Shown: piece by piece, positions 30,480 to 39,789 of the stretch | Numbering within the stretch: position 1 is the first letter of the stretch | How the letters are laid out: every line of letters starts with the position of its first letter | Assembly (NCBI GenBank): GCA_902597725.1 | Contig: CACJYQ010000005.1 | Coordinates: forward strand, 1 to 64,000 | Reading direction: 5' to 3' | DNA: 64,000 nt | Origin: an uncultured Pelagibacteraceae bacterium | GTDB lineage: Bacteria > Pseudomonadota > Alphaproteobacteria > Pelagibacterales > Pelagibacteraceae | Notes under the pieces: model-generated | Told to the model about the DNA's origin: nothing | The model's input: the letters and a program-made list of their open reading frames with translations, nothing else | Database searches by the model: none | Program-made: the position numbers and the translations under genes

Positions 30480-30644
30480 CTATCTTAGAAAATTAGCAAA
30501 AATTATTACTATTCCAATAATACCTAGCCAAATAATAAGATTTTTCAAAAAAACTTTTTTATTTTTATTTGCATAATAAAAACCTGGGAAGACCAGTGCA
30601 ATTACTAATAAAAGATATATGACCGATAAAATATTTTCACCCAT
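30480..30644 (-). CDS. Small two-TM protein, 54 aa
   Basis: Hand translation: MGENILSVIYLLLVIALVFPGFYYANKNKKVFLKNLIIWLGIIGIVIIFANFLR*; not in ORF track. Confidence 0.6.
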   Translation of the reverse strand: MGENILSVIYLLLVIALVFPGFYYANKNKKVFLKNLIIWLGIIGIVIIFANFLR

Positions 30645-30658
30645 AATCCAAATTTATA

Positions 30659-31042
30659 TTATGAAAGATCTATTGCAAATTTTTTGAGTGTTTCGATTGG
30701 CAAAACTTTCAATGTATTTTCATGAGTTCGTTTCAAAAAAATCGGGCAACCTTTTCCAGCTTCTACCGCTCTTGCATACCAAGTTGCGCAAACACACCAG
30801 CCATCTCCATCTTTTAAGCCTGGAAACCCAAACTCTGGGTGAGGTGTGATTAAATCATTTCCAGCTTCTTTACACCATTCCAAAAATTCAGTTGTAACTT
30901 TTGCACAAACAGTATGTAAACCACGATCATTTTCATCAGTATTACAACAACCATCTCTATACCAACCTGTAAGAGGATTTTTGGAACATAATTCTAAATT
31001 TTCTCCAAGGACATTTTTTTGAATTTTATTTTCCATATACAT
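30659..31042 (-). CDS. DUF2237 family protein
   Basis: NPLTGWYRDGCCNTDENDRGLHTVCAKVTTEFLEWCKEAGNDLITP; the track's start at 31096 is probably too long. Confidence 0.85.
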   Translation of the reverse strand: MYMENKIQKNVLGENLELCSKNPLTGWYRDGCCNTDENDRGLHTVCAKVTTEFLEWCKEAGNDLITPHPEFGFPGLKDGDGWCVCATWYARAVEAGKGCPIFLKRTHENTLKVLPIETLKKFAIDLS

Positions 31043-31664
31043 TATATATATCCTCATCAATTGACGCATTAAATGAGATAGAACGTCTTTCCTCATCAGT
31101 GCCTTTGAATGGAAAAACCGTGTGCATCAAATAATTAGGAAATAAATAAAAATCACCAACTTCTGGAGTAATATTAAATGTTGAAGGACAAGTAAACATT
31201 CTTGCTCCATGTATTAGTTGTAAGTTTCCACCTCTATATTTTTTTGATTTTTTTTGCTGAGTACTTTGTCCTAATGATTTAGGAACTTTAAGAAACCCAG
31301 CTCCAGAAATATGTCCACCATGCCAATGAGTTGGATTATATTCATTTTGAAATTGTCTAACAACCCAAGTTTTAAGCAAATTAAATTTTGATATTTTTTT
31401 TCCTTCATTTAATTCCGTATAAATCTTACAAGAATTTCCCAAAAATTCTAACCAACCTGATGATTTAACAAATTCTACTTCTAATAAAAATTCCTGAGTT
31501 ACATCACCTACTAGCGCTTCACCATAATTTAATTTTTTTAATTTTGAGTCATCATTGATGATTTTATCTATATAGTCATTTAATTTATCTAGTATTTCAT
31601 CTGGTATTTTGACTTTTAATATTGCTGGACCTAATACTCTTAAATTTTGATATTTAATTTCCAT
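31026..31664 (-). CDS. Putative 2OG-Fe(II) oxygenase-like protein
   Basis: THWHGGHISGAGFLKVP ... FPNYLMHTVFPFKGTDEERRSISFN (HxD/H-type iron ligands). Confidence 0.75.
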   Translation of the reverse strand: MEIKYQNLRVLGPAILKVKIPDEILDKLNDYIDKIINDDSKLKKLNYGEALVGDVTQEFLLEVEFVKSSGWLEFLGNSCKIYTELNEGKKISKFNLLKTWVVRQFQNEYNPTHWHGGHISGAGFLKVPKSLGQSTQQKKSKKYRGGNLQLIHGARMFTCPSTFNITPEVGDFYLFPNYLMHTVFPFKGTDEERRSISFNASIDEDIYNVYGK

Positions 31665-31668
31665 TCAA

Positions 31669-32136
31669 TTAAATTTTTGTTGGATTGGGTTGACCTTTAT
31701 AAACTTTTTCTGGGTCAAATTTTTTTTCTTTTTCAGTGAATTTCATCTGAACTTCTCTACCATTTTCAATTGGTCCAAGTGGTATAGATCTATAAAAACA
31801 AGATCTATAACCTACGTGACAACTAGCTCCGTCTCCAATATCAACAGTAAGCCAAACAGAGTCTTGGTCATCATCAATTTTGATTTCAGTCACTTTCTGA
31901 ACAAAACCACTTGTTTTGCCTTTGTGCCAAATAGCTTTTCTTGATCTGCTATAGTAGTGAGCTTCTTTTGTTTCAATTGTTTTTTTTAATGCTTCAACGT
32001 TCATATAACCATGCATTAAAATTTCTTTTGTTTGAGAGCACATTGTGATGACAGGTATTAAACCATCATTATCAAATTTAGGTGATAGAAGATTTCCCTC
32101 TTCAATTTCAACCACATTTTCTCTTTTTTTGAACAT
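31669..32136 (-). CDS. hisI: Phosphoribosyl-AMP cyclohydrolase
   Basis: MCSQTKEILMHGYMNVEALKKTIETKEAHYYSRSRKAIWHKGKTSG; GDGASCHVGYRSCFYR. Confidence 0.96.
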   Translation of the reverse strand: MFKKRENVVEIEEGNLLSPKFDNDGLIPVITMCSQTKEILMHGYMNVEALKKTIETKEAHYYSRSRKAIWHKGKTSGFVQKVTEIKIDDDQDSVWLTVDIGDGASCHVGYRSCFYRSIPLGPIENGREVQMKFTEKEKKFDPEKVYKGQPNPTKI

Positions 32137-32212
32137 ATTCGGTGATTATGTAGCACATATAGAGATATATTAAATATTTTAAAAATGCACATTTATATGT
32201 ATAAAGCCCTCC

Positions 32213-32827
32213 ATGAAGTTAGTTAAAAACATTGATAATAATCAAAATTCAAAGAAAATTTCTGACAAAGAAGCAGAAGAAGCTTTTAAAACTATTTTAT
32301 CTTGGATGGGCGAAGACCCTAATCGAGAAGGATTATTAGAGACTCCAAAAAGAGTTGTTAAAGCATTTAAGGAGTATTTCAAAGGTTATAAGGAAGATCC
32401 TATTCAAGTTTTAGATAAAACTTTTGGTGATGTAGATGGGTATGACGATATGGTTATTCAAAAAAATATCTCTGTTCAAAGTCATTGCGAACATCATATG
32501 GCACCAATAATTGGTAAAGCTCATGTTGCATACATACCTAATGAGAGAGTTGTTGGATTAAGTAAATTAGCAAGAGTAGTAGAGGTTTTTTCTAAACGAT
32601 TACAAACTCAAGAAAGATTAACTATGCAGATTGCGAATACACTAATGCAATCTCTAGATGCCAAAGGGGTAGCAGTTACAATAGACTCAACTCATCAATG
32701 TATGACTATGAGAGGGATTAAAAAGGAACAAGCTACAACAGTCACAAATTATTATTTAGGTCAATTCAAAGAAGATTTAAGTTATCAAAATAGATATTTA
32801 AGGTTAATAAGCAATTCAAAAGATTAA
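32213..32827 (+). CDS. folE: GTP cyclohydrolase I
   Basis: SVQSHCEHHMAPIIGKAHVAYIPNERVVGLSKLARVV; QCMTMRGI. Confidence 0.97.
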   Translation: MKLVKNIDNNQNSKKISDKEAEEAFKTILSWMGEDPNREGLLETPKRVVKAFKEYFKGYKEDPIQVLDKTFGDVDGYDDMVIQKNISVQSHCEHHMAPIIGKAHVAYIPNERVVGLSKLARVVEVFSKRLQTQERLTMQIANTLMQSLDAKGVAVTIDSTHQCMTMRGIKKEQATTVTNYYLGQFKEDLSYQNRYLRLISNSKD

Positions 32828-32829
32828 AA

Positions 32830-33831
32830 GTGTCAGACCAATTTAAAGCATTAGTTTTAAATCAAGAGGGTGACAACTTTACAAGAGAAGTAAAATCATT
32901 AGACAAAAGTTTTTTAAAACATGGTGATGTAACTATTAAAGTTGATTATTCAGATCTTAATTTTAAAGATGGAATGATTTTAAAAAATGGTGGTAGGTTA
33001 GTAAAAGAGTTCCCCCATATCCCAGGTATAGATTTTTCAGGAACTGTTTTAGAAAGTGAAAATCCAAAATTTAAATCAGGTGATGAGGTTATTTTAACTG
33101 GTTTTAGAGTTGGTGAAATTTTTTATGGTGGATATTCTCAAATAGCAAAAGTTAAGAGTGACTTCTTAGTAAAGAAACCAAGTGATTTAACAACTAAACA
33201 GGCAATGATTTTAGGGACTGCTGGTTTTACATCTTTAATGGCAGCATTTGCAATAAAAGCTCGAGAGGAAATATTGCTTGGTGCAAAAGTAAATGATGTT
33301 TTAGTTACAGGTGCAACTGGTGGAGTAGGAAGCATTGCAGTTATGATACTAAATAAAATGGGATACAACGTTACTGCGGTAACAGGAAAAGATTCTAAAG
33401 CGGATTATTTAAAATCATTAGGTGCCAAAAGTGTTATAAATCGTAGTGAATTTGATAAAGATCCAAAACTTATAGATAAAGGTTTATGGGATGGGGTAGT
33501 CGACACCGTCGGTGGTAAAATTTTAGCTAACGCAATTGTTCAAACTAATTCAAATGGGATTGTTGCAGTGTGTGGTAATGCAAGTACAAATGAACTTAAT
33601 ACAAATGTTATTCCTTTTATGTTACGTGGAATAAAACTTTGGGGAATGGACTCAGCTAATTGTAGCATCAAAAGAAGAGAATTTATTTGGGAAGAAGCTG
33701 CAAAATTAATCGATTTTAGCTTAATAGAAAAATCTATTCAAACTGTTAGCTTGGAGGAGTTAATTGAAACTTATCCTAAAATATTAAAGGGTGAAATTTC
33801 TGGAAGAGTTTTAGTTGATTTAAATAAATAA
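32830..33831 (+). CDS. acuI: MDR-family NADPH reductase, AcuI/YhdH-like (acrylyl-CoA reductase type)
   Basis: GTG start; YSDLNFKDGMILKNGGRLVKEFPHIPGIDFSGTV; VTGATGGVGSIAVMIL. Confidence 0.8.
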   Translation: MSDQFKALVLNQEGDNFTREVKSLDKSFLKHGDVTIKVDYSDLNFKDGMILKNGGRLVKEFPHIPGIDFSGTVLESENPKFKSGDEVILTGFRVGEIFYGGYSQIAKVKSDFLVKKPSDLTTKQAMILGTAGFTSLMAAFAIKAREEILLGAKVNDVLVTGATGGVGSIAVMILNKMGYNVTAVTGKDSKADYLKSLGAKSVINRSEFDKDPKLIDKGLWDGVVDTVGGKILANAIVQTNSNGIVAVCGNASTNELNTNVIPFMLRGIKLWGMDSANCSIKRREFIWEEAAKLIDFSLIEKSIQTVSLEELIETYPKILKGEISGRVLVDLNK

Positions 33832-34721
33832 TGGACTGGGATAAACTTAAAATTTTTCATGCAGTTGCAGAAGCAGGAAGTTTTACTAATGCAACTATAA
33901 ATTTAAATCTTAGTCAATCAGCAATAAGTAGACAAATTCAATCTTTGGAACAAGACTTAAAAGTTCAATTATTTGAGAGACACGCAAGAGGTCTTACGCT
34001 CACCGAAAATGGAGAATATGTATTTAAGACTGCACACGAAGTTATAAGTAAACTCAAAGAAGTGGAAACTTCACTAGGAGATCAAAAAAATAAACCAACA
34101 GGAAAATTGACAATTACAACAGTTAGAAGTTTTGGAACTCATTGGTTAACACCTAGAATTGAGGAATTTATGCGGTTAAATCCCGAGGTTGAAATTGAGT
34201 TGATTTTTGAGGATAAGGAGCTGGACTTAAGTACAAGACAAGCAGATATTGGTATTTTTATGAGAAGACCTAAACAATTAAATTATATTCAAAAAAAGCT
34301 TATAGATCTAAAATATTATATTTATGGGTCTAACAAATATTTAGAAAAATATGGTATGCCAAAAACTGTGAGTGACTTAAATAAACACAAATTCATATCA
34401 TTTGGCAAAGGAGCACCTTCTCCAGTTTATAATCCAGAGTGGGCATTAAAGTTAGGGATGCATGACGGAAAAAAAAGAAAACCTATAATGAAGGTAAATA
34501 GTGTTATGGGACTTTTACTAGCAGTGGAGTCTGGAGTAGGTTTAGCAGCACTGCCTGAATATTTAGTAAGTAATTCGACCAATATTATTAAAGTTTTACC
34601 TAAATCTGAGGGACCAATCACAGAGGCACACTTTGTTTATCCACAATCTTTAAAAAACACAGCCAGAGTTCAGGCTTTTAGGAACTTTTTGTTCAGCAAA
34701 ATAGGCGACTGGAAGTCTTAG
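33831..34721 (+). CDS. LysR family transcriptional regulator
   Basis: N-terminal HTH LKIFHAVAEAGSFTNATINLNLSQSAISRQIQSLEQDL. Confidence 0.95.
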   Translation: MDWDKLKIFHAVAEAGSFTNATINLNLSQSAISRQIQSLEQDLKVQLFERHARGLTLTENGEYVFKTAHEVISKLKEVETSLGDQKNKPTGKLTITTVRSFGTHWLTPRIEEFMRLNPEVEIELIFEDKELDLSTRQADIGIFMRRPKQLNYIQKKLIDLKYYIYGSNKYLEKYGMPKTVSDLNKHKFISFGKGAPSPVYNPEWALKLGMHDGKKRKPIMKVNSVMGLLLAVESGVGLAALPEYLVSNSTNIIKVLPKSEGPITEAHFVYPQSLKNTARVQAFRNFLFSKIGDWKS

Positions 34722-34744
34722 TTAGCCTGCGACATCTTTGCGAT

Positions 34745-34776
34745 TGATAATCATTCTCAATGAGAATAGTTCTCAT
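34745..34776. promoter_or_regulatory. Overlapping Fur-like palindromes upstream of the iron-binding protein gene
   Basis: tgataatCattctca (34745-34759), attctcaAtgagaat (34753-34767), tgagaatAgttctca (34761-34775), in 7-1-7 layout. Confidence 0.75.
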
Positions 34777-34810
34777 TCTCAATTAAATCATGCGGAAGAA
34801 TGGAGAAATA

Positions 34811-35839
34811 ATGAGAAATATATCAATTTTTGCATTGATAGCATCTTTATTTACCTCATCAGTTGTGATGGCAAATGAGGTAAATGTTTTTAACGCAAGA
34901 CATTATAAGGCTGACGCTGAACTTTATAACAAGTTTACAAATAAAACAGGAATTAAGGTTAACTTGATAAATGGTAAGGCAGGCGCACTTGAAAAAAGAA
35001 TGATAGAAGAGGGTGTCGACTCTTCCGCAGACCTTTACATTACTGCTGACGCAGGAAGATGTGGAGTATTTAAATCAAAGGGAATGACTCAATCTGGTTT
35101 AACATCTGCAGCTATTAAAGCAGCAGTGCCAGCAAATTTTAGAACAAGCCATTGGACTGGAATCGCAAAAAGAGCAAGAATAGTTTATTATTCACCTGAG
35201 AGAGTTTCTGGAGCTGAGCTATCTGGTTTAACTTACGAAAGTCTAGCTGATCCAAAATGGAAAGGTAGACTAGTTATAAGAGCATCCAACAATATCTATA
35301 ATAAATCACTTGTAGCTTCATTAGTTAAAAATAATGGAAAAAAAGCAACATCTGAATGGGCGAAAGGAGTTGTGTCTAATATGGCTAGGACGCCTAAAGG
35401 AAATGATAGAGCACAAATAATGGCAGTTGCAGCTGGCGAAGCTGACATTGCCGTAGCCAACACTTACTATCTTGCATTAATGTTGTCTGGTAAAAAGGGT
35501 CCCGAACAACAAGAAGCTGCAAAAAAAGTTAAAGCTTTTTTTCCTAATCAAGGTGATAGAGGAACTCATATGAATATTAGTTGTGCAGCATTAGTAAAAA
35601 ATGCTCCTAATAAAACTAATGCCATTAAACTTGTAGAGTTTTTATTAACACCAGAGTCTCAAGAACATTTTGTAAATAATACCTTTGAGTTTCCAATGAT
35701 TGATAATGTTTCAGCAAATCCGTTAGTGGTAAACAATATTGGTTTAGATTTTAAACAAGATCTTAAAACAAAAGTTTCTAGTTATGGAGCTAAACAAGCA
35801 GATGCGTTAGAAGTAATGACAGCTGCTGGCTGGAAGTAA
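34811..35839 (+). CDS. fbpA: Iron(III) ABC transporter substrate-binding protein
   Basis: EVNVFNARHYKADAELYNKFTNKTGIKVNLING; signal peptide; SD ggag before ATG 34811, the more likely start than 34790. Confidence 0.9.
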   Translation: MRNISIFALIASLFTSSVVMANEVNVFNARHYKADAELYNKFTNKTGIKVNLINGKAGALEKRMIEEGVDSSADLYITADAGRCGVFKSKGMTQSGLTSAAIKAAVPANFRTSHWTGIAKRARIVYYSPERVSGAELSGLTYESLADPKWKGRLVIRASNNIYNKSLVASLVKNNGKKATSEWAKGVVSNMARTPKGNDRAQIMAVAAGEADIAVANTYYLALMLSGKKGPEQQEAAKKVKAFFPNQGDRGTHMNISCAALVKNAPNKTNAIKLVEFLLTPESQEHFVNNTFEFPMIDNVSANPLVVNNIGLDFKQDLKTKVSSYGAKQADALEVMTAAGWK

Positions 35840-35840
35840 A

Positions 35841-36014
35841 ATGGTGAAAAATAAAAAGAAATTTATTTCGGATATTGATTTTAATAAATCCTCAAAGGGA
35901 TGCACTCCATGTTATTTGGAATGTCAAAAAATCGATAAAAGAATAAATGATAGAAAAATTTCAGAAATTAAAACTAGGGAGGTTCCGCATATCCTAAAAG
36001 TATTTGATTTTTGA
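35841..36014 (+). CDS. Small cysteine-containing protein, 57 aa
   Basis: Hand translation: MVKNKKKFISDIDFNKSSKGCTPCYLECQKIDKRINDRKISEIKTREVPHILKVFDF*; ATG directly after the fbpA stop. Not in ORF track. Confidence 0.55.
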   Translation: MVKNKKKFISDIDFNKSSKGCTPCYLECQKIDKRINDRKISEIKTREVPHILKVFDF

Positions 36015-36025
36015 TTTTTTTCTGG

Positions 36026-36055
36026 GTGTCCACGCTTTTTTTAAAGTGTGGACAC
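36026..36055 (+). repeat. Strong intergenic hairpin between fbpA/sORF and fbpB
   Basis: gtgtccacgcttt-tttt-aaagtgtggacac: 13-bp stem with one G-U, 4-nt loop; no 3' U tract. Confidence 0.85.
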
Positions 36056-36091
36056 AAATACTTTCCATATTTATAAGGCGGAATATAAATT

Positions 36092-37711
36092 ATGAGAATA
36101 AATTTTTGGTATATATCTTCTCTTTTCATTTCTATTTTTGTTATTATTCCAATTCTAACTGTATTTTTAAGTTTTTTTGAATCCACATCAAATTACTATG
36201 GAATTTTAAGAGATACTTTTTTATTTGAGTATATTTCTAACTCCATAATTTTATTGATAAGTGTTCTATTATTAACTTTTTTGATTGGAACTGGAACTGC
36301 ATACTTGGTATCTTTTTATGAATTTCCATTAAGTAATTTTTTTAAATGGGCATTGATACTATCATTTGCAGTTCCTCCATATATTTATGCTTATTCATTA
36401 ACAGCCTTTTTTGAAAATTACGGTACAGCATATTCTATTTTAAAAAACTTATTTGGAGATAAAAATTATAATTTATATATTCCAAAATTTGATGGAATGA
36501 TTGGAGTCATACTATCTCTTTCTTTTTCATTATTTGCATACGTATATATTTTAGCTAGAGCTTCGTTTTTATATCAATCACAAAACTTCATTGACCTAGG
36601 TAAAAACTTGGGTTTTACAAATTTTAAAACATTATATTCAATTATTCTTCCTGCAGCACGACCAGCAATAGTTGCTGGCTTATCTTTAGTTGCAATGGAA
36701 ACACTAGCAGAATTTGGGGCAGTAGATTTTTTTTCAATAAATACACTTACTACAGGAATATATAATTCATGGATAACATTTGATGACCTTGCTTTTGCAA
36801 ATCAGTTATCATTCTTCTTATTATTGTTCATATTTGCCTTGTTTATATTAGAAAATTTATCAAGAAATAAGGCGAAATATCACTTTAATTCAAAAGGAGG
36901 TTTTAAACAAAAACAGAAGTTACAACTTAAGGGAACCAAATCAATAGCTGCCTTCCTTTTTTGTTTTCTTGTTTTCTTTTTAAGTTTTTTATTTCCTTTA
37001 AGTCAAATGTTGTATTGGACAATTAAATTTCCAGAAAATTTATTTGATCTACAAATTATTAATCTTTTGAGTAATACACTTTATTTAGTTATTTTATCAA
37101 GCTTCGTATTGATAATGTTTTCTTTAATCTCAAACTATGGAAATAGAGTTACAAAAAATAAAACTTTAAATATTTTATCAACTTTATCAATTTCAGGATA
37201 TGCAATACCTGGTGTAATTTTAGCAGTCGCATTTATAACTTTCATAGCTTGGTTCGACGAGAGTGTTGTTAAAAATCTAGGATTATTTTCTATCAAGAAA
37301 ATATTTATTGGCTCTATTTTAGGATTAGTTCTCGTGTATTTTGTGAGATTTTATTCTTTGGCCTTTAATGGAATTAAATCTGGATATGAAAAAATTAATA
37401 TCTCAGTCGACGAAAGTTCTTATTTATTAGGTTATTCAAAACGAAAAACATTTATGAATATTCATATACCCTTCTTGAGAAATTCTTTATTATTTGTTTG
37501 TATATTGATTTCTTTAGAGATTATAAGGGAATTACCTATTACTTTAATCTTGAGACCTTTTAATTTTGAGACTTTTGCAACTACAGCTTATATATCCGCA
37601 TCCGAAGATTTATTAGAGGCTGCTGCAGCCCCATCATTATTTTTAATTTTAATTGCAACTTCTTTCATTATAATTACATCTAAATATATATTAAGAGATA
37701 ATAATGAGTAA
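36092..37711 (+). CDS. fbpB: Iron(III) ABC transporter permease, two-domain
   Basis: About 12 hydrophobic segments; permease loops NFKTLYSIILPAARPAIVAGL and KRKTFMNIHIPFLRNSLL. Confidence 0.9.
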   Translation: MRINFWYISSLFISIFVIIPILTVFLSFFESTSNYYGILRDTFLFEYISNSIILLISVLLLTFLIGTGTAYLVSFYEFPLSNFFKWALILSFAVPPYIYAYSLTAFFENYGTAYSILKNLFGDKNYNLYIPKFDGMIGVILSLSFSLFAYVYILARASFLYQSQNFIDLGKNLGFTNFKTLYSIILPAARPAIVAGLSLVAMETLAEFGAVDFFSINTLTTGIYNSWITFDDLAFANQLSFFLLLFIFALFILENLSRNKAKYHFNSKGGFKQKQKLQLKGTKSIAAFLFCFLVFFLSFLFPLSQMLYWTIKFPENLFDLQIINLLSNTLYLVILSSFVLIMFSLISNYGNRVTKNKTLNILSTLSISGYAIPGVILAVAFITFIAWFDESVVKNLGLFSIKKIFIGSILGLVLVYFVRFYSLAFNGIKSGYEKINISVDESSYLLGYSKRKTFMNIHIPFLRNSLLFVCILISLEIIRELPITLILRPFNFETFATTAYISASEDLLEAAAAPSLFLILIATSFIIITSKYILRDNNE

Positions 37712-38765
37712 AAATTTTTTTGAAATAAAAAATGTTGATTTTAATATTGATGGAAAAACTAAAGTTAAAAATGTTTCTTTTTCAATTGAGAATGAAGGTG
37801 ATGTAATTTGCCTTTTGGGCCCATCTGGTATTGGAAAAACTACCATACTTAGAACGATCGCTGGCTTAGAAAGAATAAAAAAAGGTTCAATAGAATTAAA
37901 TGGAAAAGTTCTTTCATCAGAAAAAATTAATATTGAACCTGAAAATAGAAATGTATCTCTCGCTTTTCAAGATAATAGTTTATTTCCACATTATGATGTT
38001 CAAAAAAATATTTTATTAGGTTCAGAGAAAAATAAAGAAAAAATTGAAAAAAAAATTGATGTAAAAGATATTATCGATTTATTAGATATATCTCATATTC
38101 TCAACAAATACCCACATGAGATAAGTGCTGGTGAAGCACAACGAGCTTCATTAGCAAGATCTTTAATGACACGACCAGATTTGTTATTATTAGATGAGCC
38201 TTTATCGAATGTTGATCAAAGTTTTAAAGAAGAAATTCAAGTTAGACTAAAAAAAATTCTTTATAAATTAAAAATTTCAACAATAATTGTGACACATGAC
38301 TCTTATGAAGCATTTTATTTAGGATCAAAATGTGGAATTATTTTAAATCAAGAACTTAAACAATTTGATGATCCATATAACGTTTATCATTTACCAAACT
38401 CAATAGAAGTAGTTAATTTTTTGAATAGAGGCATTCTTATTCCTGCAGAGGTTACAAGTCCTAAAAGTTTAGAAAATAAAGATCTTGGAACAATTACGGG
38501 TAATTTTAATAAACCTTTTCCAATAGGATCAAAAGTAAAACTTTTGGTTCAACCAGAGGACTTGCATCATGATGACCAAAGTAATTTAAAGTTTGAAGTT
38601 ATAGATAGAAAGTTTAGGGGCACAAATTTTATCTACACTCTTAAAACGCCTAGTAATTTATTAATTCCAGTTTTTGTTCACTCTCATCATATTCACCAAC
38701 ACGAGGAGAATGAAAAATTTGGCATAAAAAGACCAATTCATATTGATCATATTGTTTGCTTCTAA
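37704..38765 (+). CDS. fbpC: Iron(III) ABC transporter ATP-binding protein
   Basis: LLGPSGIGKTTILRTIAGLE, ISAGEAQRASLARSLMTRPDLLLLDEPLSNVD; C-terminal TOBE-like region. Confidence 0.93.
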   Translation: MSKNFFEIKNVDFNIDGKTKVKNVSFSIENEGDVICLLGPSGIGKTTILRTIAGLERIKKGSIELNGKVLSSEKINIEPENRNVSLAFQDNSLFPHYDVQKNILLGSEKNKEKIEKKIDVKDIIDLLDISHILNKYPHEISAGEAQRASLARSLMTRPDLLLLDEPLSNVDQSFKEEIQVRLKKILYKLKISTIIVTHDSYEAFYLGSKCGIILNQELKQFDDPYNVYHLPNSIEVVNFLNRGILIPAEVTSPKSLENKDLGTITGNFNKPFPIGSKVKLLVQPEDLHHDDQSNLKFEVIDRKFRGTNFIYTLKTPSNLLIPVFVHSHHIHQHEENEKFGIKRPIHIDHIVCF

Positions 38766-38780
38766 TAAAAACTCTCTAAA

Positions 38781-39476
38781 ATGAACAATAAATTTAGAGT
38801 TTTTTTAAAGGGTATTTTTGATGTTAGCCCACTGATGATTCCAGTTGTTCCATTTGGTTTAATATTTGGGGTTCTTTCAATCGATATTGGATTTAGCCCA
38901 ATAGAAACAATGGGAATGTCATTAATAGTCTTTGGTGGTGCTTCACAAATTGTTTTACTGCAATTATTTTCAGGAGGCGCCTCATCTTTAGTTATAATAA
39001 GTTCAGTTGGAGCAGTGAACTCAAGACATCTTTTGTATGGAGCTGTTGTTTCAGAACATTTATCAGATTTAAAACTTATTTGGAAAATTATAATCTCATA
39101 TTTTTTAGTTGACCAAGCTTTTGCAAGATCAAATGAGTATTTTAAAAAAAATAAAGATAAAAATAAATATTTTCATTTATTCGGTGGTGGTATTACTTGT
39201 TGGGTTATTTGGCAGACAACCACTTTTTTAGGAATTGTTTTGGGAGCTTTTATTCCTGAAAAACTAGGTTTAAGTTTTGCAGTGCCTTTAACTTTTTTGG
39301 CATTATTGGTTAACGATTTTAGAAAATTGATAAATGTGATTGTGATAATTATTTCAGGTTTAGTGGCAACGTTTGGATTTAATTATGTTCCTTATAAAGC
39401 ATATGTAATTGTCGCTGGAGTAACTGCTTTACTGACAGCAGCAATTTTAACTAAGTTGAATAAAAAAAATGAGTAA
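38781..39476 (+). CDS. azlC: AzlC-family branched-chain amino acid exporter subunit
   Basis: PVVPFGLIFGVLSIDIGFSPIETMGMSLIVFGGASQIVLLQLF; SRHLLYGA. Confidence 0.92.
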   Translation: MNNKFRVFLKGIFDVSPLMIPVVPFGLIFGVLSIDIGFSPIETMGMSLIVFGGASQIVLLQLFSGGASSLVIISSVGAVNSRHLLYGAVVSEHLSDLKLIWKIIISYFLVDQAFARSNEYFKKNKDKNKYFHLFGGGITCWVIWQTTTFLGIVLGAFIPEKLGLSFAVPLTFLALLVNDFRKLINVIVIIISGLVATFGFNYVPYKAYVIVAGVTALLTAAILTKLNKKNE

Positions 39477-39783
39477 CTGGCTATTAATTATATACTGTGG
39501 TTTGATAACTTTTTTGACAAGGTTTTCAATGATAGCATTATTAAAGAAAGAAATGTTCAATGATAGAATAAGAGAAATTCTCTCTTTTGTGCCTTCAGCA
39601 ATTTTTCCTGCAATTATATTTCCTGCTATTTTTTTGGATAACTCTGGAGATTTTCAATTAGAAAACAATCCAAAGATAATGGCAGCAATAATTGCAATGT
39701 TAATTGGAATAATAAGTCAAAATATTATTGCGACAATTATCTCAGGGCTAGCTTCTTATTGGTTTTTAATTTTTATGGTATAA
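39469..39783 (+). CDS. azlD: AzlD-family subunit
   Basis: 104 aa, 4 hydrophobic segments, overlaps azlC; LSFVPSAIFPAIIFPAIF. Confidence 0.88.
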   Translation: MSNWLLIIYCGLITFLTRFSMIALLKKEMFNDRIREILSFVPSAIFPAIIFPAIFLDNSGDFQLENNPKIMAAIIAMLIGIISQNIIATIISGLASYWFLIFMV

Positions 39784-39789
39784 AAAATT

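Noticed and set aside
35974-36186. 70-aa minus-strand ORF crossing the fbpA-fbpB hairpin
   Set aside because: Overlaps fbpB start and the hairpin; the plus-strand Cys ORF is the better explanation.
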